The notes beneath the pieces were generated by a model. It was not told the origin of the DNA and searched no databases. It saw nothing but the letters and a program-made list of their open reading frames with translations. Source: Microbacterium sp. Se63.02b (GTDB lineage: Bacteria > Actinomycetota > Actinomycetes > Actinomycetales > Microbacteriaceae). From it: a stretch of DNA of 64,000 bases. Positions 53,371 to 62,862 of this stretch are shown here, in pieces; within the stretch, counting starts at the first letter, position 1, and every line of letters begins with the position of its first letter. Made by a program: the position numbers and the translations under genes. The stretch covers positions 3,968,001 through 4,032,000 of the forward strand of contig NZ_CP050453.1 in NCBI RefSeq assembly GCF_014171575.1. The letters run 5' to 3'.

Positions 53371-54180
53371 CTGCAGCCTGCCCTTCCGGCGCCTCGTCGA
53401 TCCGCGAACCCGGCAGGGCCGCGAGCAGCATGCGCGTGTAGTCGTGCTGCGGATCGCGGAACAGCGTCTCGCGGTCGGCGAGCTCCACGATCCGGCCGTC
53501 CTTCATGACGGCGACCCTGTCGGCGATCGCGCTCATCACGCCGAGGTCGTGCGTCACGAGCAGGACGGCAAGGTTCCGTTCGGTCGCGAGGTCGCGCAGC
53601 AGCTTCAGGATGCCGGCCTGCACCGTGACGTCGAGCGCGGTGGTGGGCTCGTCGGCCAACAGCACCTCGGGGTCGCACGCGAGGGCGCAGGCGATCGCGA
53701 TGCGCTGACGCTGGCCGCCCGAGAACTGGTGCGGATACCGCTTCAGCGCCTCTTCGGGGTTCGGCACCTGAACGGTCTCAAGCAGTTCGACGGCGCGCTG
53801 CCGCGCCGCAGCCCCTTGAGCCCCAGGTGCACGCGCATGTGATCGGTGAGCTGACGTCCGACGGGAAGCTGCGGGTGCAACGAGGCCGACGGGTCCTGGA
53901 ACACCATCGCGATGCGCATGCCGCGCACCCGGTTGAGGGAGCGGCGCTTCAACCCGACCAGCTCTTCGCCCGCCAGGGAGATCGAGCCGCCCGTGCGCGC
54001 CTGGCGCGGCAGCAGACCGAGCACCGCGAGCGAGGTGAGCGTCTTGCCCGAACCGGATTCGCCGGCGAGGCCGTGGATGCGACCGGCCTCGAGCTCGAGC
54101 GACACACCCTTCACGAGGGGCCGCCCGATGTCGATCGTCAGATCCCGGATGCTGAGGACGGAGGTTCCCTGAACGCTCAT
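53363..54180 (-). CDS. Peptide ABC transporter ATPase (DppD type; frameshifted)
   Basis: About 272 residues from ATG 54180. Walker A is GESGSGKTLTSLA, the Q-loop MVFQDPSASLHPQL, the signature FSGGQRQRIAIACAL, Walker B LLADEPTTALD, and the H-loop LLVTHDLGVM. The C-terminal HDYTRMLLAALPGSR is present. The frame breaks at about 53800-53812. It is the first of the two ATPases in the dipeptide transporter operon, and its start overlaps the DppC stop. Confidence 0.9.
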
Positions 54181-55087
54181 GCGGCCACCCCCGTCGCGGA
54201 CGCCTTGTGCTCGGCCGCCTTCTCGTGCGTGATCTCGGCCGTGGGGTCGAGCACATCGCGCATGGCGTCGCCCAGGAAGTTGAACGCCAGCACGACGGTC
54301 AGGATCGCGAGACCGGGGAAGACGCCGAGCCACCAGGCGTCGAAGTTCTGCATCGCGCCGGAGATCATCGATCCCCACTCGGCCGTCGGCGGCTGCGCGC
54401 CCAGGCCGAGGAAGGAGAGTCCGGAGAGGAGCAGGATCGCCGCGCCGATGTCGAGAGTCGCGAGCACCAGCACGGGGCCGGCGATGTTCGGGAGGATGTC
54501 GACGAACAGCGTGCGGGCGGGCGAGTGCCCGAGCAGCCGACCGGCGATGACGTAGTTCTGCCCCCGCAGGCTCAACACGATGCTGCGCGTCACGCGGGAG
54601 TACTGCGGCCAGGAGACCACGATCGCCGCGATCACGGCGTTGAACAGCGAGGGGCCGAGCGAGGCGGCGACCACCATCGCCAGGATCACGGTGGGGAACG
54701 CCATGAACAGGTCGGTGATGCGCATCAGCGTCTCGTCGACCCAGCCGCCGAAGTATCCGGCGAGCGCCCCGATCAGCGTTCCGATGATCATCGCGGCGAT
54801 GACGAGCATGAGCGCGAGCGGGAGGCTCACCGTCGCACCCGTCATCAGGCGCGAGAAGATGTCGCGGCCGTTGCCGTCGGTGCCGAGGAACGTGTCGATG
54901 CCCGGTGCCTGCAGACGAGGGAGCACCTGCGCATTCGGCGGGTAGGGAACCCACCACTGCGCGGTGAAGGCCACGATCACCCACGCCCCGGCGACGACGG
55001 TGCCGATGATGCCGAGCGGGGTGCGCCAGGCGCGGGGCCAGCGGAAGCGGAAGCGCCCGGCCGGTGGGCTGCGGCGATGCGGCTCAT
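54177..55087 (-). CDS. Peptide ABC transporter permease (DppC type; frameshifted near start)
   Basis: About 303 residues. The true ATG is 55087, overlapping the DppB stop (MSRIAAAHRP...). A frame change at about 55040-55050 joins it to RFRFRWPRAWRTPLGIIG and the first helix. It continues HFLGTDGNGRDIFSRLMTG-like (FLGTDGNGRDIFSRLM), GYFGGWVDETLMRITDLF, the permease signature around RGQNYVIAGRLLGHS, and FLGLGAQPPTAEWGSMIS. It forms the channel with DppB. Confidence 0.88.
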
Positions 55088-56143
55088 GCGATCCTCACTC
55101 TCGGGTCCAGCACGCCGTAGAGCAGGTCGACGACGAAGTTGATGAGGAGGTAGATGACCCCGACCACGAGTCCGACGCCCATGATGCCCGGCAGGTCGAG
55201 GTTCGCGGCGGAGTTGTAGGCGTAGGTGCCGAGTCCGGGCCAGGCGAACACCGACTCGACGAGCACCGTGCCCGACAGCAGGGCCCCGAACGCGACACCC
55301 ACCACGGTGAGGATCGGCAGCGAGGCGCCGCGGAGCACGTAGTCGAGGATCACGCGCAGGGCAGGGAGCCCCTGGCCCTGGCCGCGCGCACGTAGTCGCT
55401 GCCGAGGACCTCGAGCACCGAGGTGCGGATGAACCGGGTCAGCAGGCCGATGGTCACGAGCGAGAGCACCATGACCGGAAGCGCGAGGTGGGCGAGGGCG
55501 TCGAAGAAGCCGACCGCGTCGCCGTTCAGGAGGTAGTCGACCGTGTAGAGGCCCGTCACACGCGGGGGTGGCGTGATCGACGGCGAGATGCGTCCGGACC
55601 CCGGCGCGATGCGGAGCTCGAGGAAGAACACGTAGAAGCTGACCAGCGCGAGCCAGAAGGTCGGCACGCTCAGGCCGATCAGCGTGACGACGCGGATCAC
55701 CTGGTCTGTGACGAGCCCTCGGCGGTAGGCGGCGAGCGTGCCGAGCACGATGCTGACCGCGAGGCTGACGATGATCGCGCCGATCGCGATCTCGATGGTC
55801 GCGGAACCGCGGTGGCGAGGTCGCTGGTGACCGGGCGTCCGGTCACCAGCGACGTGCCGAGGTCCCCGCGGAGCAGGTTCCCCATGTAGATGAAGTACTG
55901 CACGAACAGTGGCTGATCGAGTCCGTTCGCCTTGATGAAGGCTTCTCGGGTCGCCGGGTTCTGCGACGCGCCCTCACCGAGGGCGGCCGAGACCGGGTCT
56001 CCCGGCACCAGGTTGGTGAGCGCGAACGTGACGATCGTCACGCCCACCAACAGGAGCAGGGAGGTCCCGGCCCGCCGCAGCAGGTATCCGACGAGAGGCG
56101 AGCGGCGCCGCTGCGCCTGCCTCTGCACCGCCACTGTCGTCAT
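55084..56143 (-). CDS. Peptide ABC transporter permease (DppB type; frameshifted)
   Basis: About 353 residues from ATG 56143. The first helix is SLLLLVGVTIVTFALTNLVPGDP. Later segments are LFVQYFIYMGNLLRGDLGTS, TFWLALVSFYVFFLEL, TRFIRTSVLEVLGSDYVRAARA (the EAA-like loop contacting the ATPase), LLSGTVLVESVFAWPGLGTY and the last helix. The frame breaks at about 55795-55805 and about 55355-55365. It is the second gene after the binding protein. Confidence 0.88.
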
Positions 56144-56154
56144 GGGATGTCCGT

Positions 56155-57741
56155 TCAGCCGGCGGGCGTGATCTCGGCGATGTCCATCTCCCAGACGGAG
56201 TTGTACACGGCGCCCTGCACGCTGTCGGCGGAGGAGATGTTGCGCCCGGGGACGATCAGCGGCACGAACGGCCCCTCCGCCTGCATCGCTTCGGCGAAGT
56301 CAGTGAAGGCGGCCGTGCGCTGCTCGGGGTCGGTCGCGGCGGCAGCACCCGCCGCGATGCCGGCGATCTCCGGGTTCGCCTCAGCGGCCCAGCCGGCGCG
56401 GAGGCCGACCTTCAGACCAGGGGCGAAGGGCAGGAAGTTCGCGGAGTCGGCGTAGTCCGGACCCCAGAACCAGAGGCCGAAGCCCTCGGTGCCGTTGACG
56501 TAGGCGTCGAGTTCGGTCGCGAACGGCGCGGGCGCCAGCTCCACCGTGATGCCCGCGTCTTCGAGCTGCGCCTGCACGCGCTCGGCGAGCGGGATGAACT
56601 CCACGCCGCCCACCGGGTAGTCGTTGGGGAACTGCAGCTTCAGCGTCTGACCGTCGTAGCCGGCCTCCTCGAGCGCGGCCGCTGCCTTGTCGAGGTCCTG
56701 GTCGACGCCGTCTTCGAGTGCGCCTTCGAAGCCGGGCGGGATCACTCCGGTCGCCTGCACGGATCCGGCGCCCGCGAGCTCGAGAAGTGCGTCGTAGTCG
56801 AGCGCGTACCGGATCGCCTCGGCCAGCTTGACGTTCGCCAGGTCGCCCGCGACGGCCTCGGACTGGTTGAGCAGCAGGAAGATGGTCTGGCCTGACGGGA
56901 CGGAGTCGACCGAGATGTCGTCGCCGAGACCCGCGACCTGGTCGCCGTTGAGGTCCATCGCGACCATCGAGTCGCCGCCCTTGAGGTTGGCGAGCTGGGT
57001 GGCGCTCTCCGAGACGTTGCGCACGACGACGCGCGAGTAGGCCGTCTCCTCGTCGCCGTTGTATGCCTCGTTGGGCGTCAGCACGACCTGCGAGCTGAGG
57101 TCGAGCGTGTCGAGCACGAACGGCCCGGAGCCGGCGGACTCCCCGTCGAGGAACTTCTGGGCGACGTCGGTGCCGTCGATCGTGCCGCCGTTCTCGATCA
57201 CCACGTCGGAGTTGACGATGCCGAGCGCCGGGTTCGCCAGGATCGCGGGAAGCTGCAGCAGCGGAGTCTCGGACGTGATCTGGATCGTCTTCTCGTCGAC
57301 CTCGGTGATGGTGAGGCCGCCGAGGAGGAAGTTCGGCTTGGCGTCGGTCATGCCCTGGATGCGCTGCAGCGAGAACACGACGTCCTTGGCCTCGATCGGC
57401 GAGCCGTCGGAGAAGACCCGGTCGCCTTCGAGCGTGAACGTGAACTCGGTCGCCTCGTCGTTCTGCTCCCACGAGGCGAGACCCGGGACCGGCGTGGAGA
57501 CATCGGAGCCCTCGAAGTCGACAAGGGTCTCGTACAGCGCCTTCGCGATCATGTTGCCGGTCGGGTCGTAGGTGTGACCCGGGTCGGTGGTCTCGATCGA
57601 GAACGCGGTGTCGATGACGAGGGAGTCGGAGCCCTGGGACGACTCGCTCGTGTTCGCGGAGTTCCCTCCCGAGCAACCTGCGAGCGCGAAGAGCGCGACG
57701 GCTCCGAACGCGAGGACCGGCGTGATGCGGCGTGACGACAT
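56155..57741 (-). CDS. Peptide ABC transporter substrate-binding lipoprotein (SBP_bac_5)
   Basis: 528 residues, intact, from ATG 57741, preceded by TTGGAGG. The lipobox is FALAGCS at about residue 22. Family-5 segments are ALYETLVDFEGSDVSTP, LEGDRVFSDGSPIEAKDVVFSL, ANPALGIVNSDV, GSGPFVLDTL and LAEAIRYALDYDALLELAG. It binds oligopeptides or similar ligands. It is the first gene of the operon, divergent from an Lrp/AsnC regulator, with about 150 bp between the starts. Confidence 0.92.
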   Translation of the reverse strand: MSSRRITPVLAFGAVALFALAGCSGGNSANTSESSQGSDSLVIDTAFSIETTDPGHTYDPTGNMIAKALYETLVDFEGSDVSTPVPGLASWEQNDEATEFTFTLEGDRVFSDGSPIEAKDVVFSLQRIQGMTDAKPNFLLGGLTITEVDEKTIQITSETPLLQLPAILANPALGIVNSDVVIENGGTIDGTDVAQKFLDGESAGSGPFVLDTLDLSSQVVLTPNEAYNGDEETAYSRVVVRNVSESATQLANLKGGDSMVAMDLNGDQVAGLGDDISVDSVPSGQTIFLLLNQSEAVAGDLANVKLAEAIRYALDYDALLELAGAGSVQATGVIPPGFEGALEDGVDQDLDKAAAALEEAGYDGQTLKLQFPNDYPVGGVEFIPLAERVQAQLEDAGITVELAPAPFATELDAYVNGTEGFGLWFWGPDYADSANFLPFAPGLKVGLRAGWAAEANPEIAGIAAGAAAATDPEQRTAAFTDFAEAMQAEGPFVPLIVPGRNISSADSVQGAVYNSVWEMDIAEITPAG

Positions 57742-57829
57742 GAGGGCCTCCAAGGGCGAGGAGTACATTCGGGTGAGTCGCCACCGATGTGGACGACCGG
57801 GGATCAGATTCGCATCATATGCGACGATG

Positions 57830-57899
57830 TGTCCAGCGAGTGCGGTCCCCACCGACACGCTCTGTCCAGAACCTCGGATGTCAGGAGCAATATGTCCAG
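57830..57899. promoter_or_regulatory. Three spaced TGTCCAG repeats between transporter and Lrp genes
   Basis: TGTCCAG occurs at 57830-57836, 57863-57869 and 57893-57899 (spacings 33 and 30 bp, near three helical turns). Inverted TCTGGACG-like copies occur further inside the Lrp gene. The arrangement fits a wrapping Lrp/AsnC octamer; it is inferred only. Confidence 0.4.
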
Positions 57900-58479
57900 C
57901 AAGGATGCGGATCAGTCGAAGCATTCTGGACGAAGTGCCGCCCCTTTGGACGCGACCGCGTACAGAATCCTCGATGTGCTGCGTGATAACGGTCGCGTCT
58001 CGATCGCGGCCCTCGCCGACACGGTCGGGATCTCCCGCGCGAATGCGTACACGCGCGTCGAGTCTCTGGTGCACGACGGGGTCATCACGGGTTTCAGCGC
58101 CAGGGTCGACCAGGCGAAGGCAGGACTCTCGATCGGCGCGCTCGTCTTCGTCACCGTGATGCCCCAGGCGTGGGCGTCGTTCCGGGAACGCGTGCTCGAG
58201 ATGCCCGACGTGGAGTGGTGCGCGATCACGACGGGCGAGCACGACGCGATGCTGTTGATCCGCGCCGTGGACGTCAGCGGCGTGCACGAGTTCTCGACCG
58301 GCGTGATCGCCCAGCTGCCCGAGGTCCGCACGGTCGTCAGCGTGGTCGTGCTCGACGAGGTGATCCGCCGCCCCTACCTGCTGCCGGCCGACCTGCCGGA
58401 GCGCGACACCGAGATCCCGCTCGGCATGACGCGCTGGACGCCCGCGTCACCAGGTCGGGACGCCCTGCCGCCGCGCTGA
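57892..58479 (+). CDS. Lrp/AsnC-family transcriptional regulator
   Basis: 195 residues from ATG 57892, preceded by AGGAG. The helix-turn-helix is LDATAYRILDVLRDNGRVSIAALADTVGISRANAYTRV, followed by GVITGFSARVD. The ligand-binding RAM domain includes VFVTVMPQAWASF, VEWCAITTGEHDAMLLIRAVD and RTVVSVVVLDEVIRR. It is divergent from the peptide transporter operon and probably controls it in response to an amino acid or peptide. Confidence 0.9.
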   Translation: MSSKDADQSKHSGRSAAPLDATAYRILDVLRDNGRVSIAALADTVGISRANAYTRVESLVHDGVITGFSARVDQAKAGLSIGALVFVTVMPQAWASFRERVLEMPDVEWCAITTGEHDAMLLIRAVDVSGVHEFSTGVIAQLPEVRTVVSVVVLDEVIRRPYLLPADLPERDTEIPLGMTRWTPASPGRDALPPR

Positions 58480-58493
58480 GGACCCCTCAGCGC
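58473..58493. terminator. Shared terminator overlapping two convergent stop codons
   Basis: A perfect 9-bp stem GCGCTGAGG/CCTCAGCGC with a 3-nt loop. The Lrp stop TGA (58477-58479) lies in the left arm. The opposite gene's stop (58487-58489) lies in the right arm. Each stop codon is part of the hairpin. Confidence 0.7.
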
Positions 58494-58846
58494 ACCGGGA
58501 TCTCCTCGCACACGCTCAACTGCGGGAGGCCGTGCATCTCGTAGTGCTCCACGAGGCGGATACCGCCACCGTCGATGAGTTCCAGCTCGCTCTCGCCGTC
58601 GCCGGTGACCACCGAGCCGTCCGCCTTGAGCACGTGCACGAACGACACCCAGATCGTGTCCCCGGTGCGCGTGCCGACGAACTTCCCGAACGTGACGGTG
58701 TCGCCCTCGTAACCGCCCCAGATCGCGCCGTCGCGCTCGAAGTACTCGAAGATGCTCGGCGATTCGGGGTCGACCGCGGAGGTCGTGGAGGAGACCATCC
58801 GGAAGCGGCGGCCGTCGAGGGAAGGAAGGGTTGCTGTCGCAGTCAC
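58487..58846 (-). CDS. Small calycin-like protein (family often named n-acetylglutamate synthase)
   Basis: 119 residues from GTG 58846. The pattern LDGRRFRMVSSTTSAVDPES, FEYFERDGAIWGGYEGDTV, FGKFVGTRTGDTIWVSFVHVL, GDGESELELIDGGGIRLVEHY matches a family of small antiparallel beta-barrel proteins. Many databases give it an old n-acetylglutamate synthase label that is not supported by a catalytic domain. Function unknown. Confidence 0.6.
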   Translation of the reverse strand: MTATATLPSLDGRRFRMVSSTTSAVDPESPSIFEYFERDGAIWGGYEGDTVTFGKFVGTRTGDTIWVSFVHVLKADGSVVTGDGESELELIDGGGIRLVEHYEMHGLPQLSVCEEIPVR

Positions 58847-58868
58847 TCCTCGATTATGGGGGATGCCG

Positions 58869-59474
58869 TCACGGGCCAGGCCCCGCGGGGCGCTCTCGCC
58901 ATTCCCTCTCGAGGAGGGCGTACACGAGGAGCGTCGCCCACTCGCCCTTGAACCACTCGCTCTCCACGAGCCGGGCTTCGCGCCGGAACCCGAGCCGTTC
59001 GACGACCCGCGCAGACCCGATGTTCCGTTCGTCGATCCGCGCGACGATGCGATGCAGGCCGAGTCCGTCGAAGCCGAGCGCGAGCAGTGCGGCGACGGCC
59101 TCGCCCGCGAATCCCTGCCCGGCGAAGCGCGGGTCGAAGATGTAGCCGACCTCACCAGTACGATCCGACTCGCTGCGCCAGAACAGCACCACGTCGCCCA
59201 CCAGCTCGCCGCTCGCACGGTGTTCGACCGCGAGGCAGACGGCATCGCCCTCCTGGGTGAAGCGGGTGTTCGCCCAGGTCGTGGCGATCCGCTGCTCGAC
59301 CGCGGCGAGGTCGAGCGGCGCATACGGCACGTAGCGCACGGAGTCCGGATCCGACTTGTACGCGTGCATCGCGGCGGCATCCGTGGGGGCGATGGGTCGC
59401 AGGAGCAGTCGCTCGGTGCGGATCGGGTACTCCGGCGCGTAGGCCGACCGCGGAGACCCGGACTCCTCCGTCAT
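58869..59474 (-). CDS. GNAT-family N-acetyltransferase (RimJ/RimL type)
   Basis: 201 residues, intact. It has IRTERLLLRPIAPTDAAAMHAY at the N-terminus, GEVGYIFDPRFAGQGFAGEA (acetyl-CoA loop with the QGFAGEA pyrophosphate motif), ALGFDGLGLHRIVARIDERN and SARVVERLGFRREARLVES. These are the hallmarks of the RimJ/RimL branch that acetylates protein or small-molecule amines. Its ATG overlaps the stop of the upstream membrane protein gene. Confidence 0.9.
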   Translation of the reverse strand: MTEESGSPRSAYAPEYPIRTERLLLRPIAPTDAAAMHAYKSDPDSVRYVPYAPLDLAAVEQRIATTWANTRFTQEGDAVCLAVEHRASGELVGDVVLFWRSESDRTGEVGYIFDPRFAGQGFAGEAVAALLALGFDGLGLHRIVARIDERNIGSARVVERLGFRREARLVESEWFKGEWATLLVYALLEREWRERPAGPGP

Positions 59475-60481
59475 TCGAGGTCCAGCGAGACGATGCCGGG
59501 CCGATGCGCGGTTCTGGCGCGGACCGCGGCGAGCAGATCGTCATAGTCCGGCGTGATCTGCACACGAGGCGAAGACACGAGATACGTGGTGGCCCTCGCC
59601 GCCGCGCGCTCGAACCGGATGCGCTTGACGGGATACGCGGGCGGCGTGAGCCAGAGGCGGTCGACCTGCGCATAGGGGATGTCGACGCCGTCGACGCGGA
59701 TGCCCTGCGAGTCGACCGACAGCTGCGCCGGGATCGAGCGGACGAGGCGACGGCGTTGCAGGGCGCCGATCCCGAATCCGACGGCGGCGAGCACGGCGAA
59801 CGGCGCGAGCAGGATGAGGGCCGAGAGCTCCCCTCGAGGAAGCCCGGGATCAGTGCGAGGAGCCCGACGGCGACGGCGATCACCAGGAACACGACAGCGG
59901 CGATCGTGATCCGCGCGGCGACCCGCCGCTCTCCCGCCGCGTCGATCGTGAACTGCGTCGGCAGGTGCGCAGCGGCGCGGGCTGCCTCGACCGGGTCGTC
60001 GAACAGCGGCTGCGCGATCGGGTTCAGCGTCGCCATCAGCTCGTTGAACAGGGACCTCGTGTAGCCGGGGAGCTCGAACGTGATCTCCCGTCCGCCGCTG
60101 TGCACGATCAGGGCGCGGGTGGTGCCGCTGGGCAGCCCGTTGGTGCGGTGTTCGGTGATCTTCGAGCGGAAGACGGTGGTCGCTCGCGAGAACGTCTCGC
60201 GACCGCCCGCCTTCCCGATCTCGACCGCGTCGGGCCGCACGACGATGCGGATGTTGCGGAACCAGAAGAACCCGGCGAACACGGCGACCGTCAGCGCGAC
60301 CGCGACGATCAGCACGACCAGACCGCGCGTGGCGATGTTCATCCCCGGGGAGGAACGTCGGGAGCAGGAACAGCGTCGCCGCAGAGAGGACGGCGGAGAG
60401 CACGATCGCCCCGACGGCGGAGCGGACGGGATGGCGGCGGAAGATCCGCTCTCGGGGCACGGCTTCGGCCTGATTCAGCAT
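59471..60481 (-). CDS. PH-like-domain membrane protein of unknown function (frameshifted)
   Basis: About 336 residues, ATG 60481. A first helix (SAVGAIVLSAVLSAATLFLL) comes just before the frame change at about 60340-60350. A second helix follows (RGLVVLIVAVALTVAVFAGFFWF), then a soluble part with RPDAVEIGKAGGRETFSR and LIVHSGGREITFELPGYT. Two more helices span a second break at about 59825-59835. The end is SVDSQGIRVDGVDIPYAQVDRLW and VQITPDYDDLLAAVRAR. Paired helices alternating with PH-like beta domains are a common envelope-protein plan. Confidence 0.65.
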   Translation of the reverse strand: MLNQAEAVPRERIFRRHPVRSAVGAIVLSAVLSAATLFLLPTFLPGDEHRHARSGRADRRGRADGRRVRRVLLVPQHPHRRAARRGRDREGGRSRDVLASDHRLPLEDHRTPHQRAAQRHHPRPDRAQRRTGDHVRAPRLHEVPVQRADGDAEPDRAAAVRRPGRGSPRRCAPADAVHDRRGGRAAGRRADHDRRCRVPGDRRRRRAPRTDPGLPRGELSALILLAPFAVLAAVGFGIGALQRRRLVRSIPAQLSVDSQGIRVDGVDIPYAQVDRLWLTPPAYPVKRIRFERAAARATTYLVSSPRVQITPDYDDLLAAVRARTAHRPGIVSLDLE

Positions 60482-60573
60482 TGATCTCCCCCAGACGGTC
60501 GGCCTGCGTGGCCGACTCCCACCGTAGTGGCGGCGGTCGTATCGGCGACAGTGATCCCCGGTAGCTTTGTCGC

Positions 60574-61540
60574 ATGGAGTGGATGTCTGATCCCTCGGCG
60601 GGGGCATGGCTGCGCGAGCGGCTCGATGCGGGTTACGAGACCATGCACGGGGTGGTTCCGCGCGGCTTCCCCTCCTATGCACGGATCCTCCATCCGGCGA
60701 TCGTCCGGTCGCTGCCGGACCGCCCGGTGCCGTCTTCCGGAGAGTGGGATCGACTGCCCGAAGGGGAGCAGCATGTGCTCCTCGAGCAGTTCGTCGATGA
60801 GCCCGCGACCTGGGCGCAGACAGCCGCCGCCTTCGGCACGGTCCTGCACCCGCTGGCGCAGTGGCACCGGATCGTGCGGACCCCGCCGGACGGCGACTGG
60901 CGCACGCGGATCGCTCCGGACGGTCGCGAATTCTCCGCCCCCTGGAGGGCGAACTCGCCCCCGCGCACATGGCAGCCATCGCGACGCACCTCGTGGAGAA
61001 CACGCACACCCCGGATGCCGGCTTCGTCGCGCTCTGGGAGGGCCGCGGCGATCTGTTCGGCTACTACGGCATCACTCCATCCGGCGGTTCCCCGACCTTC
61101 ACCGACGACCCACACCATCAGGCGATGCTCGCTCGCAGCACGCACGATCCGTTCAACAACGTCTTCCGCAAAGCCACCTGGCAGGAGGGCATCCTCTCGC
61201 GCGAGATCTCCGAGGGTCCGCGCCTCCGGCTCCCGATGCGCGACCACGTGCTGTTCTCGGCACCACCCCGCGCCTTCGCCGACCCGGAGTGGGCTCGGCA
61301 GGTTCCGTGGCGCGACCGGATCGCCGAGGAACGCGGGTTCCCCGGCCACCCCAGAGCCCGAGCCTGCTGTGGCCCGAGGACCACACCTGGGTGATGGTGA
61401 GCGAGGTCGACTTCGACTCGACGATCGTGGCGGGCTCTGCCGCCCTGATCGACGCGATCTGCGCAGATCAGCGACTCGAGGCCTTCGCGATTCCGGAGGG
61501 CGCCGACCTCACCTGGGATGCCGACACGGTGAACCGGTGA
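60574..61540 (+). CDS. Conserved actinobacterial hypothetical protein (frameshifted)
   Basis: About 323 residues from ATG 60574. The first frame gives MSDPSAGAWLRERLDAGYET and GFPSYARILHPAIVRSL. After about 60940-60950 (CCCC run) another frame gives LAPAHMAAIATHLVENTHTPD, FVALWEGRGDLFGYYG and RDHVLFSAPPRAFADPEW. After about 61345-61360 come LLWPEDHTWVMVSEVDFDSTIVAGS and AFAIPEGADLTWDAD. No known domain is recognised. No signal or membrane segment is present. The stop overlaps the next start (GTGA). Confidence 0.6.
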
Positions 61541-62640
61541 CATCTGCACAGGCGTCCTTCGACGCGCGGCCGCTCACCGAGCCGGTCGACGCTGCCGCCG
61601 TGCGCGCCTTCGCCGCGGAACTGCGATCACGCCCGTCGTCGCGGATGTCGGCGTCGACCGTCGTCGGGATCGTCGCCGTGTCTGTCGCGGCCGTCGTGAT
61701 GATCCCGGTCATGGTCGGGGTGATCGTGAGCATCGCTTCGCTCGGCGGAAGCCCGTCGGCCCTGGCGATCCCGCTGCTGCTGATCGTCCTCCTGCTCGCC
61801 GCGGTCGGCGTCCTGATCTGGATGGGCGTGCGCAACGCGCAGACCACGCGGTATCGGCTGCATCGCTTCGCCCAGGCGAACGGCATGTCGTACGAGCCGA
61901 AGGTCGTCGATCCTCCGCTCCCCGGGATGGTCTTCAGCCTCGGCCGCTCGCGGCAGTCGACCGACCTGATCCGCGGCACGAGGCCGCGCTTCGTGGAGTT
62001 CGGCAACTACCAGTACACGGTGCAGTCGGGGAAGAACTCCACGACCTACCGCTGGGGCTACGTGGCGGTGAAGCTCGACGTGCCCCTGCCCAACATCGTG
62101 CTCGATGCGAAAGGCAACAACGGCTTCGGCTCGAACCTCCCGGCGTCGTTCCAGCGTGCGCAGCGTCTCTCGCTCGAGGGCGACTTCGATCAGCACTTCA
62201 CGCTGTACTGTCCTGCCGGGTACGAACGCGACGCGCTCTACCTGTTCACACCCGACATCATGGCGCGGTTCATCGACAACGCGGCTCAGCTCGACGTGGA
62301 GATCGTCGACGACTGGCTGTTCCTGTACACGCAGCGCAAGGTGTCGACCCTGGACCCGGCGACCTGGGCGTGGCTGTTCGGTGCGGTCGGAGCACTCCTG
62401 ACGAAGCTTGACCAGTGGGCGCGGTGGCGTGACGAACGTCTCATCGCCGAGAACCCTCCGTCCGCGGCGAGCGCTGCGGCCTCGGCGGATGCCCTCCCCT
62501 TCGCGGCACCTGCAGGGCTGCTGACGCCGCCCCCCGGCGTGGCGTCACAGGGCCGCCGACTGAAGCGCACCGGGACGTGGGTGCCCATCGTCGTGGTGAT
62601 CGCGTTCGCCGCGTTCTGGCTCCTGAGCCGCATGAACTGA
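61537..62640 (+). CDS. DUF3137-like membrane protein
   Basis: 367 residues from GTG 61537. Helices at about residues 40-66 (GIVAVSVAAVVMIPVMVGVIVSIASL) and 70-95 (LAIPLLLIVLLLAAVGVLIW). A large cytoplasmic domain follows (FVEFGNYQYTVQSGKNSTTY, RAQRLSLEGDFDQHFTLYCPAGYERDALYLFTPDIM). A final helix near the C-terminus is PIVVVIAFAAFWLLS. The EGDFDQHFTLY segment resembles DUF3137 proteins. Function unknown. Translationally coupled to the preceding gene. Confidence 0.65.
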   Translation: MTSAQASFDARPLTEPVDAAAVRAFAAELRSRPSSRMSASTVVGIVAVSVAAVVMIPVMVGVIVSIASLGGSPSALAIPLLLIVLLLAAVGVLIWMGVRNAQTTRYRLHRFAQANGMSYEPKVVDPPLPGMVFSLGRSRQSTDLIRGTRPRFVEFGNYQYTVQSGKNSTTYRWGYVAVKLDVPLPNIVLDAKGNNGFGSNLPASFQRAQRLSLEGDFDQHFTLYCPAGYERDALYLFTPDIMARFIDNAAQLDVEIVDDWLFLYTQRKVSTLDPATWAWLFGAVGALLTKLDQWARWRDERLIAENPPSAASAAASADALPFAAPAGLLTPPPGVASQGRRLKRTGTWVPIVVVIAFAAFWLLSRMN

Positions 62641-62657
62641 GGCGGAGTCCGAGTGTG

Positions 62658-62693
62658 GGGGTGGGTGCCGGCTGGGGACCGAACTCCCACCCC
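62658..62693 (+). terminator. Inverted repeat after the DUF3137-like gene
   Basis: GGGGTGGG (62658-62665) pairs with CCCACCCC (62686-62693) across a 20-nt loop, 18 bp after the stop. No T-run follows. The rest of the 62641-62862 gap shows nothing else clear. Confidence 0.4.
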
Positions 62694-62862
62694 ATCCCCC
62701 CTCGGGATCGAAAGAAGATCGACTCTCCCTCCGCATGGCGGCTGAGCCGCCCCGCCCATCGTCAGCTGGGGACTGACACTGCTGGGCGTATAGGAGAATG
62801 GTATACCGGACGGGGTTGCAACGCGTTGCATCCATGCGCGGGAATGCGCTTTCATCCGCGGG

